From Mycobacterium sp. Z3061 (lineage in GTDB: Bacteria; Actinomycetota; Actinomycetes; Mycobacteriales; Mycobacteriaceae): 64,000 bases of DNA. The stretch lies in NCBI RefSeq assembly GCF_031583025.1, contig NZ_CP134062.1, positions 4,216,001-4,280,000 on the forward strand. Reading direction: 5' to 3'. The position numbers and the translations under genes are program-made. Below are positions 36,824 through 44,551 of this stretch, piece by piece. Under the pieces are notes generated by a model. The model saw only the letters and a list, made by a program, of their open reading frames with translations, made no database searches and was not told the origin of the DNA. Every line of letters starts with the position of its first letter. Position 1 is the stretch's first letter.

Positions 36824-36850
36824 AGCTGATTCCGCCTGACCTAAAATTTG

Positions 36851-36926
36851 TCCCACGTAGGCTACGTGGGATCCGCGACAGCGGTCAACCACCGCGATTG
36901 AAACTTACATCTTGTCCGGATACTGT
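36851..36926. promoter_or_regulatory. Divergent promoters with a perfect 21-base palindrome
   Basis: TCCCACGTAG (36851-36860), one base, CTACGTGGGA (36862-36871). It overlaps the leftward promoter: TTGACC at 36888-36883, 18-base spacer, TAGCCT at 36864-36859. Rightward, TTGAAA (36898-36903), 17-base spacer and TACTGT (36921-36926) precede the SDR by 40 bases. A repressor here would shut the LLM-P450 operon and perhaps the SDR; no regulator gene is adjacent. Confidence 0.65.
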
Positions 36927-36966
36927 AACGTCGTTGCACGAACCACCAGGGAATAAGGGGCTGAAG

Positions 36967-37812
36967 ATGACAACGGCGTCAGACTTATTGGGCTACGAGG
37001 GCAAGCGCGTCCTGGTGGTCGGCGGGGCGACCGGGATGGGCGCGGCGGCGGCGCAGATCGCGAAGTCGCTCGGAGCGCACGTGACCGTGATGGACTTCGC
37101 GCCGGTGGACTTCGACGTCGATCGCGTGATCTCGCTCGACCTCAGTGACCCGGACTCGATCGACCGTGCGGTCGACGAGCTGGACGGGCCGGTGCACAAG
37201 TTGTTCTCCGCCGCCGGTGTGGCCGACGGGCCAAAACTGATGCGGGTCAACTTCATCGGGCACCGGCATCTGATCGAGCGGCTGTTCGACAAGGACCTGC
37301 TCCCCCGCGGCGCGGCCATCTGCTTCATCTCGTCGGTCGCCGGAATGGGCTGGGAGAACGACCTGGAACTCGTGCAGGACTTCCTGGCCGCGCCGGACTA
37401 CAAGTCCGCCCACGACTGGTGTGCGGAGCGCGAACCGCAGGGCATCATCCACTACGGGTTCAGCAAGAAGGCGATCAACGGTTACGTCGCGTGGCAGGGT
37501 TATCCGTTCCAGAAGAAGGGTGTGCGGATCAACGCCGTCTGCCCTGGGCCGACCGATACCCCGCTGGCGCGGGCGAACGCCGACCTGTGGCTGACCTTCG
37601 CCCAGGACTATCGCGATGACACCGGCAGCGCGACGCTGACGCCCGAAGACATCGGCAAGGCCATGATCATGCTCAACAGTGATGCCGCGGCGTCAGTCAA
37701 CGGGATCACGCTGAACGTCGACCAGGGTCACGCCATGGCCTCGATCACCGGGTCGTTCGCTCCGGGCAAGGCGATCATGGACCTGATCACCGGCCGCGTC
37801 CAGCTCGCCTGA
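36967..37812 (+). CDS. Short-chain dehydrogenase/reductase (hydroxysteroid dehydrogenase-like)
   Basis: 281 residues; ATG 36967 preceded by AAGGGG. Rossmann motif VVGGATGMGAAAAQ (a GGATGMG variant of TGxxxGxG), catalytic Ser in SSVAGMGW, YGFSKKA as YxxxK, and NAVCPGPTDTP. The sequence between (CAEREPQGIIHYG) fits 3-alpha or 20-beta-hydroxysteroid dehydrogenases. It interconverts an alcohol and ketone with NAD(P). Divergent from an LLM-P450 operon, hinting at a steroid or terpenoid pathway. Confidence 0.88.
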   Translation: MTTASDLLGYEGKRVLVVGGATGMGAAAAQIAKSLGAHVTVMDFAPVDFDVDRVISLDLSDPDSIDRAVDELDGPVHKLFSAAGVADGPKLMRVNFIGHRHLIERLFDKDLLPRGAAICFISSVAGMGWENDLELVQDFLAAPDYKSAHDWCAEREPQGIIHYGFSKKAINGYVAWQGYPFQKKGVRINAVCPGPTDTPLARANADLWLTFAQDYRDDTGSATLTPEDIGKAMIMLNSDAAASVNGITLNVDQGHAMASITGSFAPGKAIMDLITGRVQLA

Positions 37813-37820
37813 GTTTGGCG

Positions 37821-37874
37821 AGCAGACGCAAAGTCGCCCTGGAACGCCTGTTCCAGGGCGACTTTGCGTCTGCT
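37821..37874. terminator. Perfect 25-bp hairpin between convergent genes (repeat element copy 1)
   Basis: Left arm 37821-37845, loop GCCT, right arm 37850-37874, with no mismatch. It sits 8 bases after the SDR stop and 8 before the reductase stop, so it can end both transcripts. The arm begins AGCAGACGCAAAGTCGCC, shared with the elements at 39045 and 40051, so it is also a member of a dispersed palindromic family. Confidence 0.75.
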
Positions 37875-37882
37875 GGGCGGGG

Positions 37883-38950
37883 TTACGCGACCACGTGCCG
37901 CGGCAGGGTCGGCGGCAGATCCAGCGAACTGAGCAGACCGGGTGGCGCCTCGACGACGTACGGGACGGCGTTGACCACGCGCATGGCGGTGGCCGCCATC
38001 GCCGCATGCCCGGCACCATGCCCTTCGGCCGCGCCGAGCGTCAGCACGCAGTGCACGTCGGGATCGCCCTCGATGTCGACGCGATAGGTGGCGTCGCTGT
38101 CCGAGGCCGGCCAGTCGGGTGCGACATCGCGCGCCATCCGGATCACGTGCTCGATCACGATCGCTTCCCGGCCGTTGACCACCGCGGCGGCCCGCGTCCG
38201 CACGGCGCCGCAGGTGCCCGCGGGAATGGTGCCGAACACGACCTCGATATCGCGGGCGGTCAGCCGGCGGTCCAGGGTGCCACGCACCTCTTCGACCTCG
38301 ACCTGCAATCCTTCGGCGATCAGGTATAGCGGTGCTTTCCAAGCCAATTCGATGAACCCGGGCGTCTTGAGCATCGGCTCGAAATCCAGCGGGCGGCCGA
38401 AACCCATGCCGTTCACCATCACATCGGCGACCGGATAGTGGTCATTCAGCGACACCTCGCTGACCGTGATGCGGCGAATGCTCCTGGACTGGGTGGTCAA
38501 CAGCAGAGCGAGTTGGTCGGAGGCGAAGCCGGGAAAGATGCCCGAGGCATAGAACGACGCCCCACCGGCGAGCGCCGCCTGCTGCAGCTCATCGCGCCAC
38601 TGCGGAGAGAAGTACGACGGCGGGTACACCAGACTCGTCGACGACGTCGACACCACATTGATGCCGGCGGACAGCAGCCGCAGGTAGTCGGGTATCGCGG
38701 CGGCGTCGCGTTCGGGACCGCTGGCGGCATAGATCACGCAGTCCGGTTGCAGAGCGATCAGCTCCTCGGCGTCATCTGTCGCAAGGAGCCCCAGCGGCTC
38801 GCCGCCGGCGAGTTCACCGGCGTCCCTGCCCACCTTGTCCGGTGAATGCACCCACACGCCAACGAGTTCCAGATCGGGCCGAGCCCGCACGGCCTCGATC
38901 GCGTTGGACCCGACACCCCCGGTGGACCATACGACGACGCGCTTAGACAC
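37883..38950 (-). CDS. DapB-fold NAD(P)-dependent reductase/amine dehydrogenase-like
   Basis: 355 residues from GTG 38950 (GTG 38953 also possible). Rossmann N-terminus KRVVVWSTGGVGSNAIEAV, then GVWVHSPDKVGRDAGEL, SAGINVVSTSSTSLVYP and ASGIFPGFASDQLALLL. This is the family annotated as dihydrodipicolinate-reductase-like or 2,4-diaminopentanoate dehydrogenase-like, common in mycobacteria. It is not the lysine-pathway DapB. The substrate is unknown. Confidence 0.8.
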   Translation of the reverse strand: MSKRVVVWSTGGVGSNAIEAVRARPDLELVGVWVHSPDKVGRDAGELAGGEPLGLLATDDAEELIALQPDCVIYAASGPERDAAAIPDYLRLLSAGINVVSTSSTSLVYPPSYFSPQWRDELQQAALAGGASFYASGIFPGFASDQLALLLTTQSRSIRRITVSEVSLNDHYPVADVMVNGMGFGRPLDFEPMLKTPGFIELAWKAPLYLIAEGLQVEVEEVRGTLDRRLTARDIEVVFGTIPAGTCGAVRTRAAAVVNGREAIVIEHVIRMARDVAPDWPASDSDATYRVDIEGDPDVHCVLTLGAAEGHGAGHAAMAATAMRVVNAVPYVVEAPPGLLSSLDLPPTLPRHVVA

Positions 38951-39044
38951 CACTGCACCATAACCTAACCTTTGTTCCGGGCAATGGCACGCCCCGAGGC
39001 CCTCACAGGGCAACGCGGGCTGCGCGAAGTAGCGCGCGGGCTGC

Positions 39045-39104
39045 GCGAGCAGTCGCAAACTCGCACGTTTTGTCCGCAAAATGTGCGAGTTTGTGACTGC
39101 TCGC
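39045..39104. repeat. Palindromic repeat element copy 2
   Basis: Left arm 39045-39072, loop TCCG, right arm 39077-39104; the 28-base arms differ at two positions. The arms carry GCGAGCAGTCGCAAACTCGC. It lies between the DUF559 gene's stop and the reductase's start, both on the minus strand. Confidence 0.75.
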
Positions 39105-39113
39105 CGGCCGACG

Positions 39114-39992
39114 CTACGCCGCGCGGTTGAGGTGGCTGCGGATCCGCTCGGCGAGGCGCGCCGGATACAGCCGGACGTCGTCGACCACGATCGGGATGAT
39201 CGTCCATCCAACCTCTTGGACCAGGCCCCACCGCTCCTTGTCCCTGAGCATCGCAGTGCGGCCCGAATGCCAGCCGACGCTTTCGTATTCGGCGGCCAGC
39301 CGGAATTCGGGCCAGGCGAAGTCGACGCGGAAGATCTCGCCGTCGACGCCACGGATCTCGTACTGAAGTTCGGGAAGCGGTAACCCGTAGTCGATCATGA
39401 CCAGCCGGGTCTCGCTTTCCATCGCTGACTCGGCGCGTCCGTCCGCAAAGGGCAACAGGCCGCGCACGGCGACGATGCCGCGGCGGCCCTTCTGCTCGGC
39501 AACCGCGCACTCGAGGTCTTCGCGACTGCAGTACCTCGAACGCAATGCGGCGTCCAGCGTCGCCAACGCCCGCGGGCGCCGCAACTGCCGGGCGACCTCA
39601 ACCGCCGTCCAAGCCGGTGCCGTTGCCAGACGATCGGAGATCCGTTGCAGCCGCGCCCCGGTACGCTGATGAACCATCAGGTCGACAGTGGGACGCATGC
39701 GAATGCCGGGGTCCAGCACGTGAATCTTCAAGGTGTTTTCGGTATCGAACCCGTACAAGCCGGCCGCAGTGCCCATACACACGACCACCCGCCGTCCGGC
39801 GAAGAGATCCAGTGCGGTCAAGCGCTCCAACAGATTTGGGTCCTGCGCCGCGTAGACCCCGTGCCAGACCTTGTGAATGCGGCCCGCTTTCACCGCAACG
39901 TCGAGTTGCTGGCGAGTCATCGTCGTCAAGAGCTGAGCTGTGGTGGCAAATCCCCCGCATTGCTCCAGGAGCGCCATCGCGTCGGCAAGCAC
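39114..39992 (-). CDS. AbiEi-like N-terminus plus DUF559 (PD-(D/E)XK-fold) protein
   Basis: 292 residues. The N-terminal winged-helix/AbiEi_4-like domain ([20 protein letters not shown], then [15 protein letters not shown]) is joined to a C-terminal domain with [20 protein letters not shown], which gives the D and ExE/ExK-like core of DUF559 proteins related to Vsr-type nucleases. Such proteins are frequent in actinobacteria. No toxin partner is adjacent, so a toxin-antitoxin role is not supported. ATG 39977 is an alternative start. Confidence 0.72.
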   Translation of the reverse strand: MLADAMALLEQCGGFATTAQLLTTMTRQQLDVAVKAGRIHKVWHGVYAAQDPNLLERLTALDLFAGRRVVVCMGTAAGLYGFDTENTLKIHVLDPGIRMRPTVDLMVHQRTGARLQRISDRLATAPAWTAVEVARQLRRPRALATLDAALRSRYCSREDLECAVAEQKGRRGIVAVRGLLPFADGRAESAMESETRLVMIDYGLPLPELQYEIRGVDGEIFRVDFAWPEFRLAAEYESVGWHSGRTAMLRDKERWGLVQEVGWTIIPIVVDDVRLYPARLAERIRSHLNRAA

Positions 39993-40050
39993 AGCGTGAG
40001 CATGCTCAGACCACTTCGAACCGGCCAGTCACCCCTGTGGACACCGCTGC

Positions 40051-40108
40051 CGAGCAGACGCAAAATCGCATGATGGGCGACGAAACAGTGCGAGTTTGCG
40101 ACTGCTCG
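40051..40108. repeat. Palindromic repeat element copy 3, overlapping a gene start
   Basis: Left arm CGAGCAGACGCAAAATCGCA (40051-40070), right arm 40089-40108, complementary at 18 of 20 positions, 18 bases between them. The right arm lies inside the reading frame of the aminotransferase as annotated. Confidence 0.75.
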
Positions 40109-41332
40109 CGCAGGGAAGGGAACCCGCTCGAGGAGGTGGGGCTCGAACAACTGCGCCGCCGCACCAGCATGAAGTGGCGCGCGTACCCGGAAGATGTGCT
40201 GCCGTTGTGGGTCGCCGAGATGGACGTCAATCTCGCACCCGAAGTGGCCCAGGCCATCAACCGCGCCGTCGAGGCCGGCGACACCGGCTACCCGCACGGC
40301 AAGGGCTACGCGCAGGCGGTCAGCGAATTCGCCACGCGGCGTTGGCAATGGGACGGTCTGTCGGTCGGCCGCACCCGGGTGGTCCCCGACGTGATGCTGG
40401 GTGTCGTCGAGATGCTGCGCCTGGTCACCGATCGTGGCGATACCGTCATCGTCAACTCGCCTGTCTACGCGCCGTTTTACGCGTTCGTCTCCCATGACGG
40501 CCGGACCGTCGCCGAAGCCCCGCTGGGCGCCGACGGGCGAATCGATTTCGACGCGCTGACAGATGCCTTCATCCGGGCCCGCACCCAGGCCGGTCCGAAC
40601 GGCAAAGTCGGCTATCTGCTGTGCAATCCGCACAACCCGACGGGCGCCGTGCACACCGCCGAGGAACTGCAAACCATAGCCGAATTGGCCAGACAGTACG
40701 ACATCAGAGTCGTTTCCGACGAGATACACGCGCCACTTGTTTTGCCGGGCGCCCATTTCACGCCGTACCTCAGCGTCCCCGGAGCCGAGAACGCGTTGGC
40801 GCTGACGTCGGCGTCCAAGGCGTGGAATCTCGCCGGGCTCAAGGCAGCGCTGGCCATCGCGGGTCCGGAGTCCGCGGCCGAATTGCGGCGCATGCCAGAA
40901 GAAGTCGGCCACGGCGCCAGTCATCTGGGTCTCATCGCCCACACCGCGGCCTTCCGCGACGCCGGGGACTGGCTCGACGCGCTGTTGCTCGGCCTCGACG
41001 AAAACCGCACGCTACTAGAACATTTGGTGCAGAATCATCTTCCCGGCGTCCGGCTGCTGCGCCCGCAGGGCACCTATCTGGCATGGTTGGACTGCCGCGA
41101 ACTCGGCTTCGACGACGAGCACGTCGAGGGCATCAAGGTGGTATCAGACCTGTCCGGACCGGCCCGCTGGTTTCGCGATCACGCTCGGGTAGCCCTCAGC
41201 TCCGGCCACGTGTTCGGCACCGGCGGCGCCGGACACGTGCGCCTGAACTTCGCCACCTCCCAGGCGATTCTGACCGAGGCCGTACTGCGGATGCAGCAAT
41301 CGCTAACCGACCGGGACGCCGCCGAACGTTGA
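40070..41332 (+). CDS. PLP-dependent aminotransferase, MalY/PatB (cystathionine beta-lyase) type
   Basis: 420 residues from ATG 40070 (ATG 40073 and GTG 40088 are alternatives). Homology begins at [20 protein letters not shown], about 20 residues in. Fold-type I motifs: [38 protein letters not shown], and the PLP lysine in [23 protein letters not shown] at the end contains no Arg of the classic RxxF kind. Cleaves C-S bonds of cystathionine or transaminates. The first residues ([14 protein letters not shown]) come from a palindromic repeat, so the true start, or the protein's N-terminus, is unusual. Confidence 0.87.
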   Translation: MMGDETVRVCDCSRREGNPLEEVGLEQLRRRTSMKWRAYPEDVLPLWVAEMDVNLAPEVAQAINRAVEAGDTGYPHGKGYAQAVSEFATRRWQWDGLSVGRTRVVPDVMLGVVEMLRLVTDRGDTVIVNSPVYAPFYAFVSHDGRTVAEAPLGADGRIDFDALTDAFIRARTQAGPNGKVGYLLCNPHNPTGAVHTAEELQTIAELARQYDIRVVSDEIHAPLVLPGAHFTPYLSVPGAENALALTSASKAWNLAGLKAALAIAGPESAAELRRMPEEVGHGASHLGLIAHTAAFRDAGDWLDALLLGLDENRTLLEHLVQNHLPGVRLLRPQGTYLAWLDCRELGFDDEHVEGIKVVSDLSGPARWFRDHARVALSSGHVFGTGGAGHVRLNFATSQAILTEAVLRMQQSLTDRDAAER

Positions 41333-41364
41333 ACCCGCGGCACCCGTACTCCGTCTACGACAGC

Positions 41365-41817
41365 GTGCACTCCACCTGCCGCGGCTCCCGAGTCGAACAT
41401 GTCGGCGCGCTGATCAGTCGCTACGGACTGGTACTGGTGTTGGCCTGGATCGGGTTCGGCAAGTACGTGAAGATGGAATCCCGCGTGCTGATCGAGCACA
41501 GCCCGTTGATGAGCTGGATCTACGACTACGCCGGCGTGGCGACGGTCGCGCGGACGTTGGGATCGTTGGAAATCGTTGCGGCAGTGCTTATTGCGGTCCG
41601 CCCGGTGTGGCCGAGAACTTCAGCGGTGGGCAGCGCCCTGGCAATCGCATTGTTCCTGGGCACATTGAGTTTCCTGTTCACCGCGCCAGGGTTGGTCGCC
41701 GCGCATGCGGCGGGTGTGCCTGTGCTGACGGCCCAGCCGGGTCAGTTTCTACTCAAAGATGTTGTGCTGCTGGGTGTCGCGGTCTGGACGTTGGGCGATG
41801 CCCTGTCTAGGACTTGA
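41365..41817 (+). CDS. DUF417 (YkgB-like) membrane protein
   Basis: About 150 residues, four membrane helices (ISRYGLVLVLAWIGFGKY, ATVARTLGSLEIVAAVLIAV, SALAIALFLGTLSFLFTAPG, FLLKDVVLLGVAVWTLGDAL). SPLMSWIYDYAG is the family's signature loop. The start is uncertain: GTG 41365 is chosen, and TTG 41329 overlapping the aminotransferase stop is possible. Function of the family is poorly known; members respond to redox and chlorine stress in some bacteria. Confidence 0.75.
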   Translation: MHSTCRGSRVEHVGALISRYGLVLVLAWIGFGKYVKMESRVLIEHSPLMSWIYDYAGVATVARTLGSLEIVAAVLIAVRPVWPRTSAVGSALAIALFLGTLSFLFTAPGLVAAHAAGVPVLTAQPGQFLLKDVVLLGVAVWTLGDALSRT

Positions 41818-42343
41818 GTCCGCGCTTGTTCAGGCCGTCGATCACCCAGTTGGCCCATTCAATCTCGTGCTGCGTCCAGCGCAGCCCTTGCTCGAGCGCG
41901 GCACGGGCAAAGAAGGCGTCGTCGGCCGTCCAGTCGTGCGCCTCGAGGATCGAGGCATAGTGCGCATGCTCGCGCTCGGACAGTGACAGCAACGATTGCA
42001 GGTACTCACGTGCCTCATCCGGCTTCAGTTCGCCGAGTAGGTAAACCCGCAACAATGCGGCGTTGCGGATCGGCGGATCCTCCTCCGGCGACAACATCCA
42101 CCGATGCAGCTCCGCACGCCCCGCATCCGTGATCGCATACTCCTTGCGGCCCCGTGGCCCCAGGTCGGACACGGTGATCAGCCCCGCGGCGGCGAGTTTG
42201 TTGAGCTCGCCGTACAGCTGGCTCTGCGTTGCCGGCCACATGTTGTCCATCGACTCTTTGAACCGTTTTAGCAGGTCATAGCCGCTTCCCGGCTCCTGGG
42301 ACAGCAGGCCCAGCGCAGCATGTCGCAAACTCACAAGACCCAT
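41807..42343 (-). CDS. PadR-family transcriptional regulator
   Basis: 178 residues from ATG 42343, preceded by GGAAGGTTAAG. N-terminal winged helix: LRHAALGLLSQEPGSGYDLL, QLYGELNKLAAAGLITVS, RGRKEYAITDAGRAEL. The C-terminal Vir_act_alpha_C helices follow (EREHAHYASILEAHDW). It is divergent from a membrane protein gene with palindromes between, so it probably represses both. Confidence 0.9.
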   Translation of the reverse strand: MGLVSLRHAALGLLSQEPGSGYDLLKRFKESMDNMWPATQSQLYGELNKLAAAGLITVSDLGPRGRKEYAITDAGRAELHRWMLSPEEDPPIRNAALLRVYLLGELKPDEAREYLQSLLSLSEREHAHYASILEAHDWTADDAFFARAALEQGLRWTQHEIEWANWVIDGLNKRGLKS

Positions 42344-42356
42344 CTTAACCTTCCAC

Positions 42357-42401
42357 AATTGACATGTCACTGACCGTCATGTCAGTATCGACATGTCAAT
42401 T
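42357..42401. promoter_or_regulatory. PadR operator and promoter
   Basis: A perfect 12-base inverted repeat: AATTGACATGTC (42357-42368) and GACATGTCAATT (42390-42401), with a third half-site CATGTCA (42378-42384). The rightward promoter is TTGACA (42359-42364), 18 bases, CAGTAT (42383-42388). TTGACA also occurs on the minus strand (42399-42394). The palindromes cover both elements, as expected for a repressor. Confidence 0.65.
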
Positions 42402-42429
42402 TAGGAATGTCAAGATCAAGGAGCTGACC

Positions 42430-43251
42430 ATGACACAGCCAGCACACGTCAACCGCGGCGCGCAGCCGTCGCAGAAGAGCACGAACCGCATCACGCGCAT
42501 CCTGGATGGGTTCCTCACGTCACCGTTCGCCGGCATTGCACCGTGGGCGCTGCTGTCCATCCTCGCCACGCCGGGCCACTTCGAGATCGCGGTGCTGTCC
42601 GCCCTCGGCTTCTCGGTGCTGGTGATGTTGGTGGGGCTGCTTCGCGGCGTGAAGATTCACGCACTGGAAGTCTTCGGCGCGGTGGTTTTCGCGGCGCTGG
42701 CCGTGGTCGGCCTGTTAGCCGACGCGGCGGTGATCCGATTTCTGGAGATGTGGTCCGGCGAGCTGACCAACGTCGCGCTGGCGATGTTCGCGTGGCTGAC
42801 TCTGCTAATCGGCCGGCCGTTCACGCTGGCCTACGCCAAAGACAGCACACCTGAGGAGCATTGGCACAGCCCACTGTTCAAGCGGATCAACAACGTGATC
42901 ACCGGCGTATGGGCGGGTGCGTTCACCTTCGCCGCCGGCATCGGCCTGGCCGGCAACTGGATCCTGCACGACCCCGAGAACTTCTGGACGGGCTGGATCC
43001 TGCAACTGGCGGCCATCTTCTTCGCCGTCGCGTTCACCGAGTTCTATCCGGACTACGCCTCGGCGATGTTCGCCCTCGACAACGGCGAGGAAGCGGATGT
43101 GCCCTCGGTATTGCAGATCATCGACTGGCTGCCCGGTTTCGTCGTCACCGCGGGAGTCGTGGGGCTGATCACCGGATCGATCGACGTCGCCGTGGCCATC
43201 GCGATGATCGCGGGCGGCAGCGTCGTGTCCGGAATCCTCGCCAAGATCTGA
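42430..43251 (+). CDS. Integral membrane protein, PadR-linked
   Basis: 273 residues from ATG 42430 after AAGGAGCTGACC. Seven or so hydrophobic segments (SALGFSVLVMLVGLLRG, VFGAVVFAALAVVGLLADAA, LAMFAWLTLLIG, AAIFFAVAFTEFYPDYA, VVGLITGSIDVAVAIAMIAG). No transporter family motif recognised. Its position across a PadR operator suggests expression in response to a toxic or phenolic compound. Confidence 0.78.
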   Translation: MTQPAHVNRGAQPSQKSTNRITRILDGFLTSPFAGIAPWALLSILATPGHFEIAVLSALGFSVLVMLVGLLRGVKIHALEVFGAVVFAALAVVGLLADAAVIRFLEMWSGELTNVALAMFAWLTLLIGRPFTLAYAKDSTPEEHWHSPLFKRINNVITGVWAGAFTFAAGIGLAGNWILHDPENFWTGWILQLAAIFFAVAFTEFYPDYASAMFALDNGEEADVPSVLQIIDWLPGFVVTAGVVGLITGSIDVAVAIAMIAGGSVVSGILAKI

Positions 43252-43306
43252 CGAATCGAGCACTCCGGCAACCAGTAGTTACTACCTGAATATTAAGGAG
43301 ATTCCG

Positions 43307-44551
43307 ATGCGAGGCGACATCATCCTCGGGTCAGCGGTAACGGGCGCGAAGTTCACTCCGCGCAACCATGCCAAGACCGGGAACCCGTTCATCGATCTGG
43401 TTTCCCAAGGGCAGACCATCAAGTCCGACGTGGGCCAACTCGTCGCTGAGGCTGCCGCACTGTTCGACATCGGCGTCCGCTACTACCACTACCACGCGCG
43501 TAACCCGGTGACGCAGGAGCAGAGCACCGCCAACTCGCTCTACTCGGAGGTGAGCCTCGCGGTTCAGGACCGGCTGCCGGGAATGCTGATCAGCTTCGGC
43601 GCCAGCCGCAACGGAGTCGAAGTCAAAGAGGCTATCCAGCGGCACGGGGAGTGGGAGCGCATCAGTCAGGCGGCGTTGCCGCTGCACCTCGGCGGCGCCC
43701 ACTTCGTGACCAGTCAGGCCGCTGTGGAGCTGCAGGTCGTTCTCGACATGGAGCGCAACGGCCACGGCATCGGCATCGAGGCGGCATCGCGGCCCGAGTT
43801 CGCGCGCCTGGTCCGTCATCATGTCCCGTCGACGCGGGACAGCGAAGCCGGGCTCGACGTGCATTCCACCTCCGGGGGCGCCAACTACGGCAGCACCTCG
43901 CCGCACACCCAGTTCGAGGTGTACCGCAAAGCCATAGACGCACGTCGTCGGCTACACCTGCTGCACGAGGTGGAATGGGTCCAGCTGGACCGCAGTTACG
44001 CCATGACCCGCTTTGCCACCGAAAATCCCTTGATCGGACTGGGCTCCGAAGGTCAGCTCAACATCACTTTGCTGTTCGGCTTCTCACCGCGCTTCCCTTT
44101 CCCGGAGAACTACGCCGAATTCCGCCGGGCGGTGTCGCTGGCCAAGTCGCTGGAGTACGACCTGTCCGGCCGACGGGTTCGCAACGTCACCATCTCCGCG
44201 GGTGCCGCCGTCCTGCCGCAGCACGCGCAGGCGCATGTCAAGGCACTCGAATTCGGTTCGCGTAAAGGGCAACTCGCGGGTCCGATGGAACGGCTGGCCT
44301 GCTATGCCGCTCAGGCCGACAGCGAGGTCGACGTGATCCGGTCGGGTATGGAAGACACCCCTTACATCGTCACGCCCGCCGGCGAAGTGACCTTGACCGA
44401 CAACCTCGGACTGGCCCATCAGGTGAAGGCAATGGTGGAAAGTTGCGGGTCCGAAGTGCTCGCTGACAAGTGCACGGTGCGGCGGCGCATGGGCTTTGAC
44501 ACCCTGTCCCGCACCGTCGAGGGCCAACCGGTGGGAGCTACCGCATCATGA
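43307..44551 (+). CDS. BKACE (beta-keto acid cleavage, DUF849) enzyme-like
   Basis: 414 residues, AAGGAGATTCCG before the ATG. Motifs: VTGAKFTPRNHAKTGNPF, the metal-binding GVRYYHYHARNP (HxH), and HLGGAHFVTSQAAVEL. It is longer than the usual 270-310 residues and diverges in the middle, so it may be a distinct subgroup. The family (3-keto-5-aminohexanoate cleavage enzymes) condenses a beta-keto acid with acetyl-CoA using Zn2+. The MFS gene overlaps its stop by 4 bases. Confidence 0.75.
   Translation: MRGDIILGSAVTGAKFTPRNHAKTGNPFIDLVSQGQTIKSDVGQLVAEAAALFDIGVRYYHYHARNPVTQEQSTANSLYSEVSLAVQDRLPGMLISFGASRNGVEVKEAIQRHGEWERISQAALPLHLGGAHFVTSQAAVELQVVLDMERNGHGIGIEAASRPEFARLVRHHVPSTRDSEAGLDVHSTSGGANYGSTSPHTQFEVYRKAIDARRRLHLLHEVEWVQLDRSYAMTRFATENPLIGLGSEGQLNITLLFGFSPRFPFPENYAEFRRAVSLAKSLEYDLSGRRVRNVTISAGAAVLPQHAQAHVKALEFGSRKGQLAGPMERLACYAAQADSEVDVIRSGMEDTPYIVTPAGEVTLTDNLGLAHQVKAMVESCGSEVLADKCTVRRRMGFDTLSRTVEGQPVGATAS

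Noticed and set aside
39114..39992. DUF559/AbiEi-like gene as half of a type IV toxin-antitoxin pair
   Set aside because: No AbiEii-type nucleotidyltransferase is adjacent, and the neighbours are metabolic genes.
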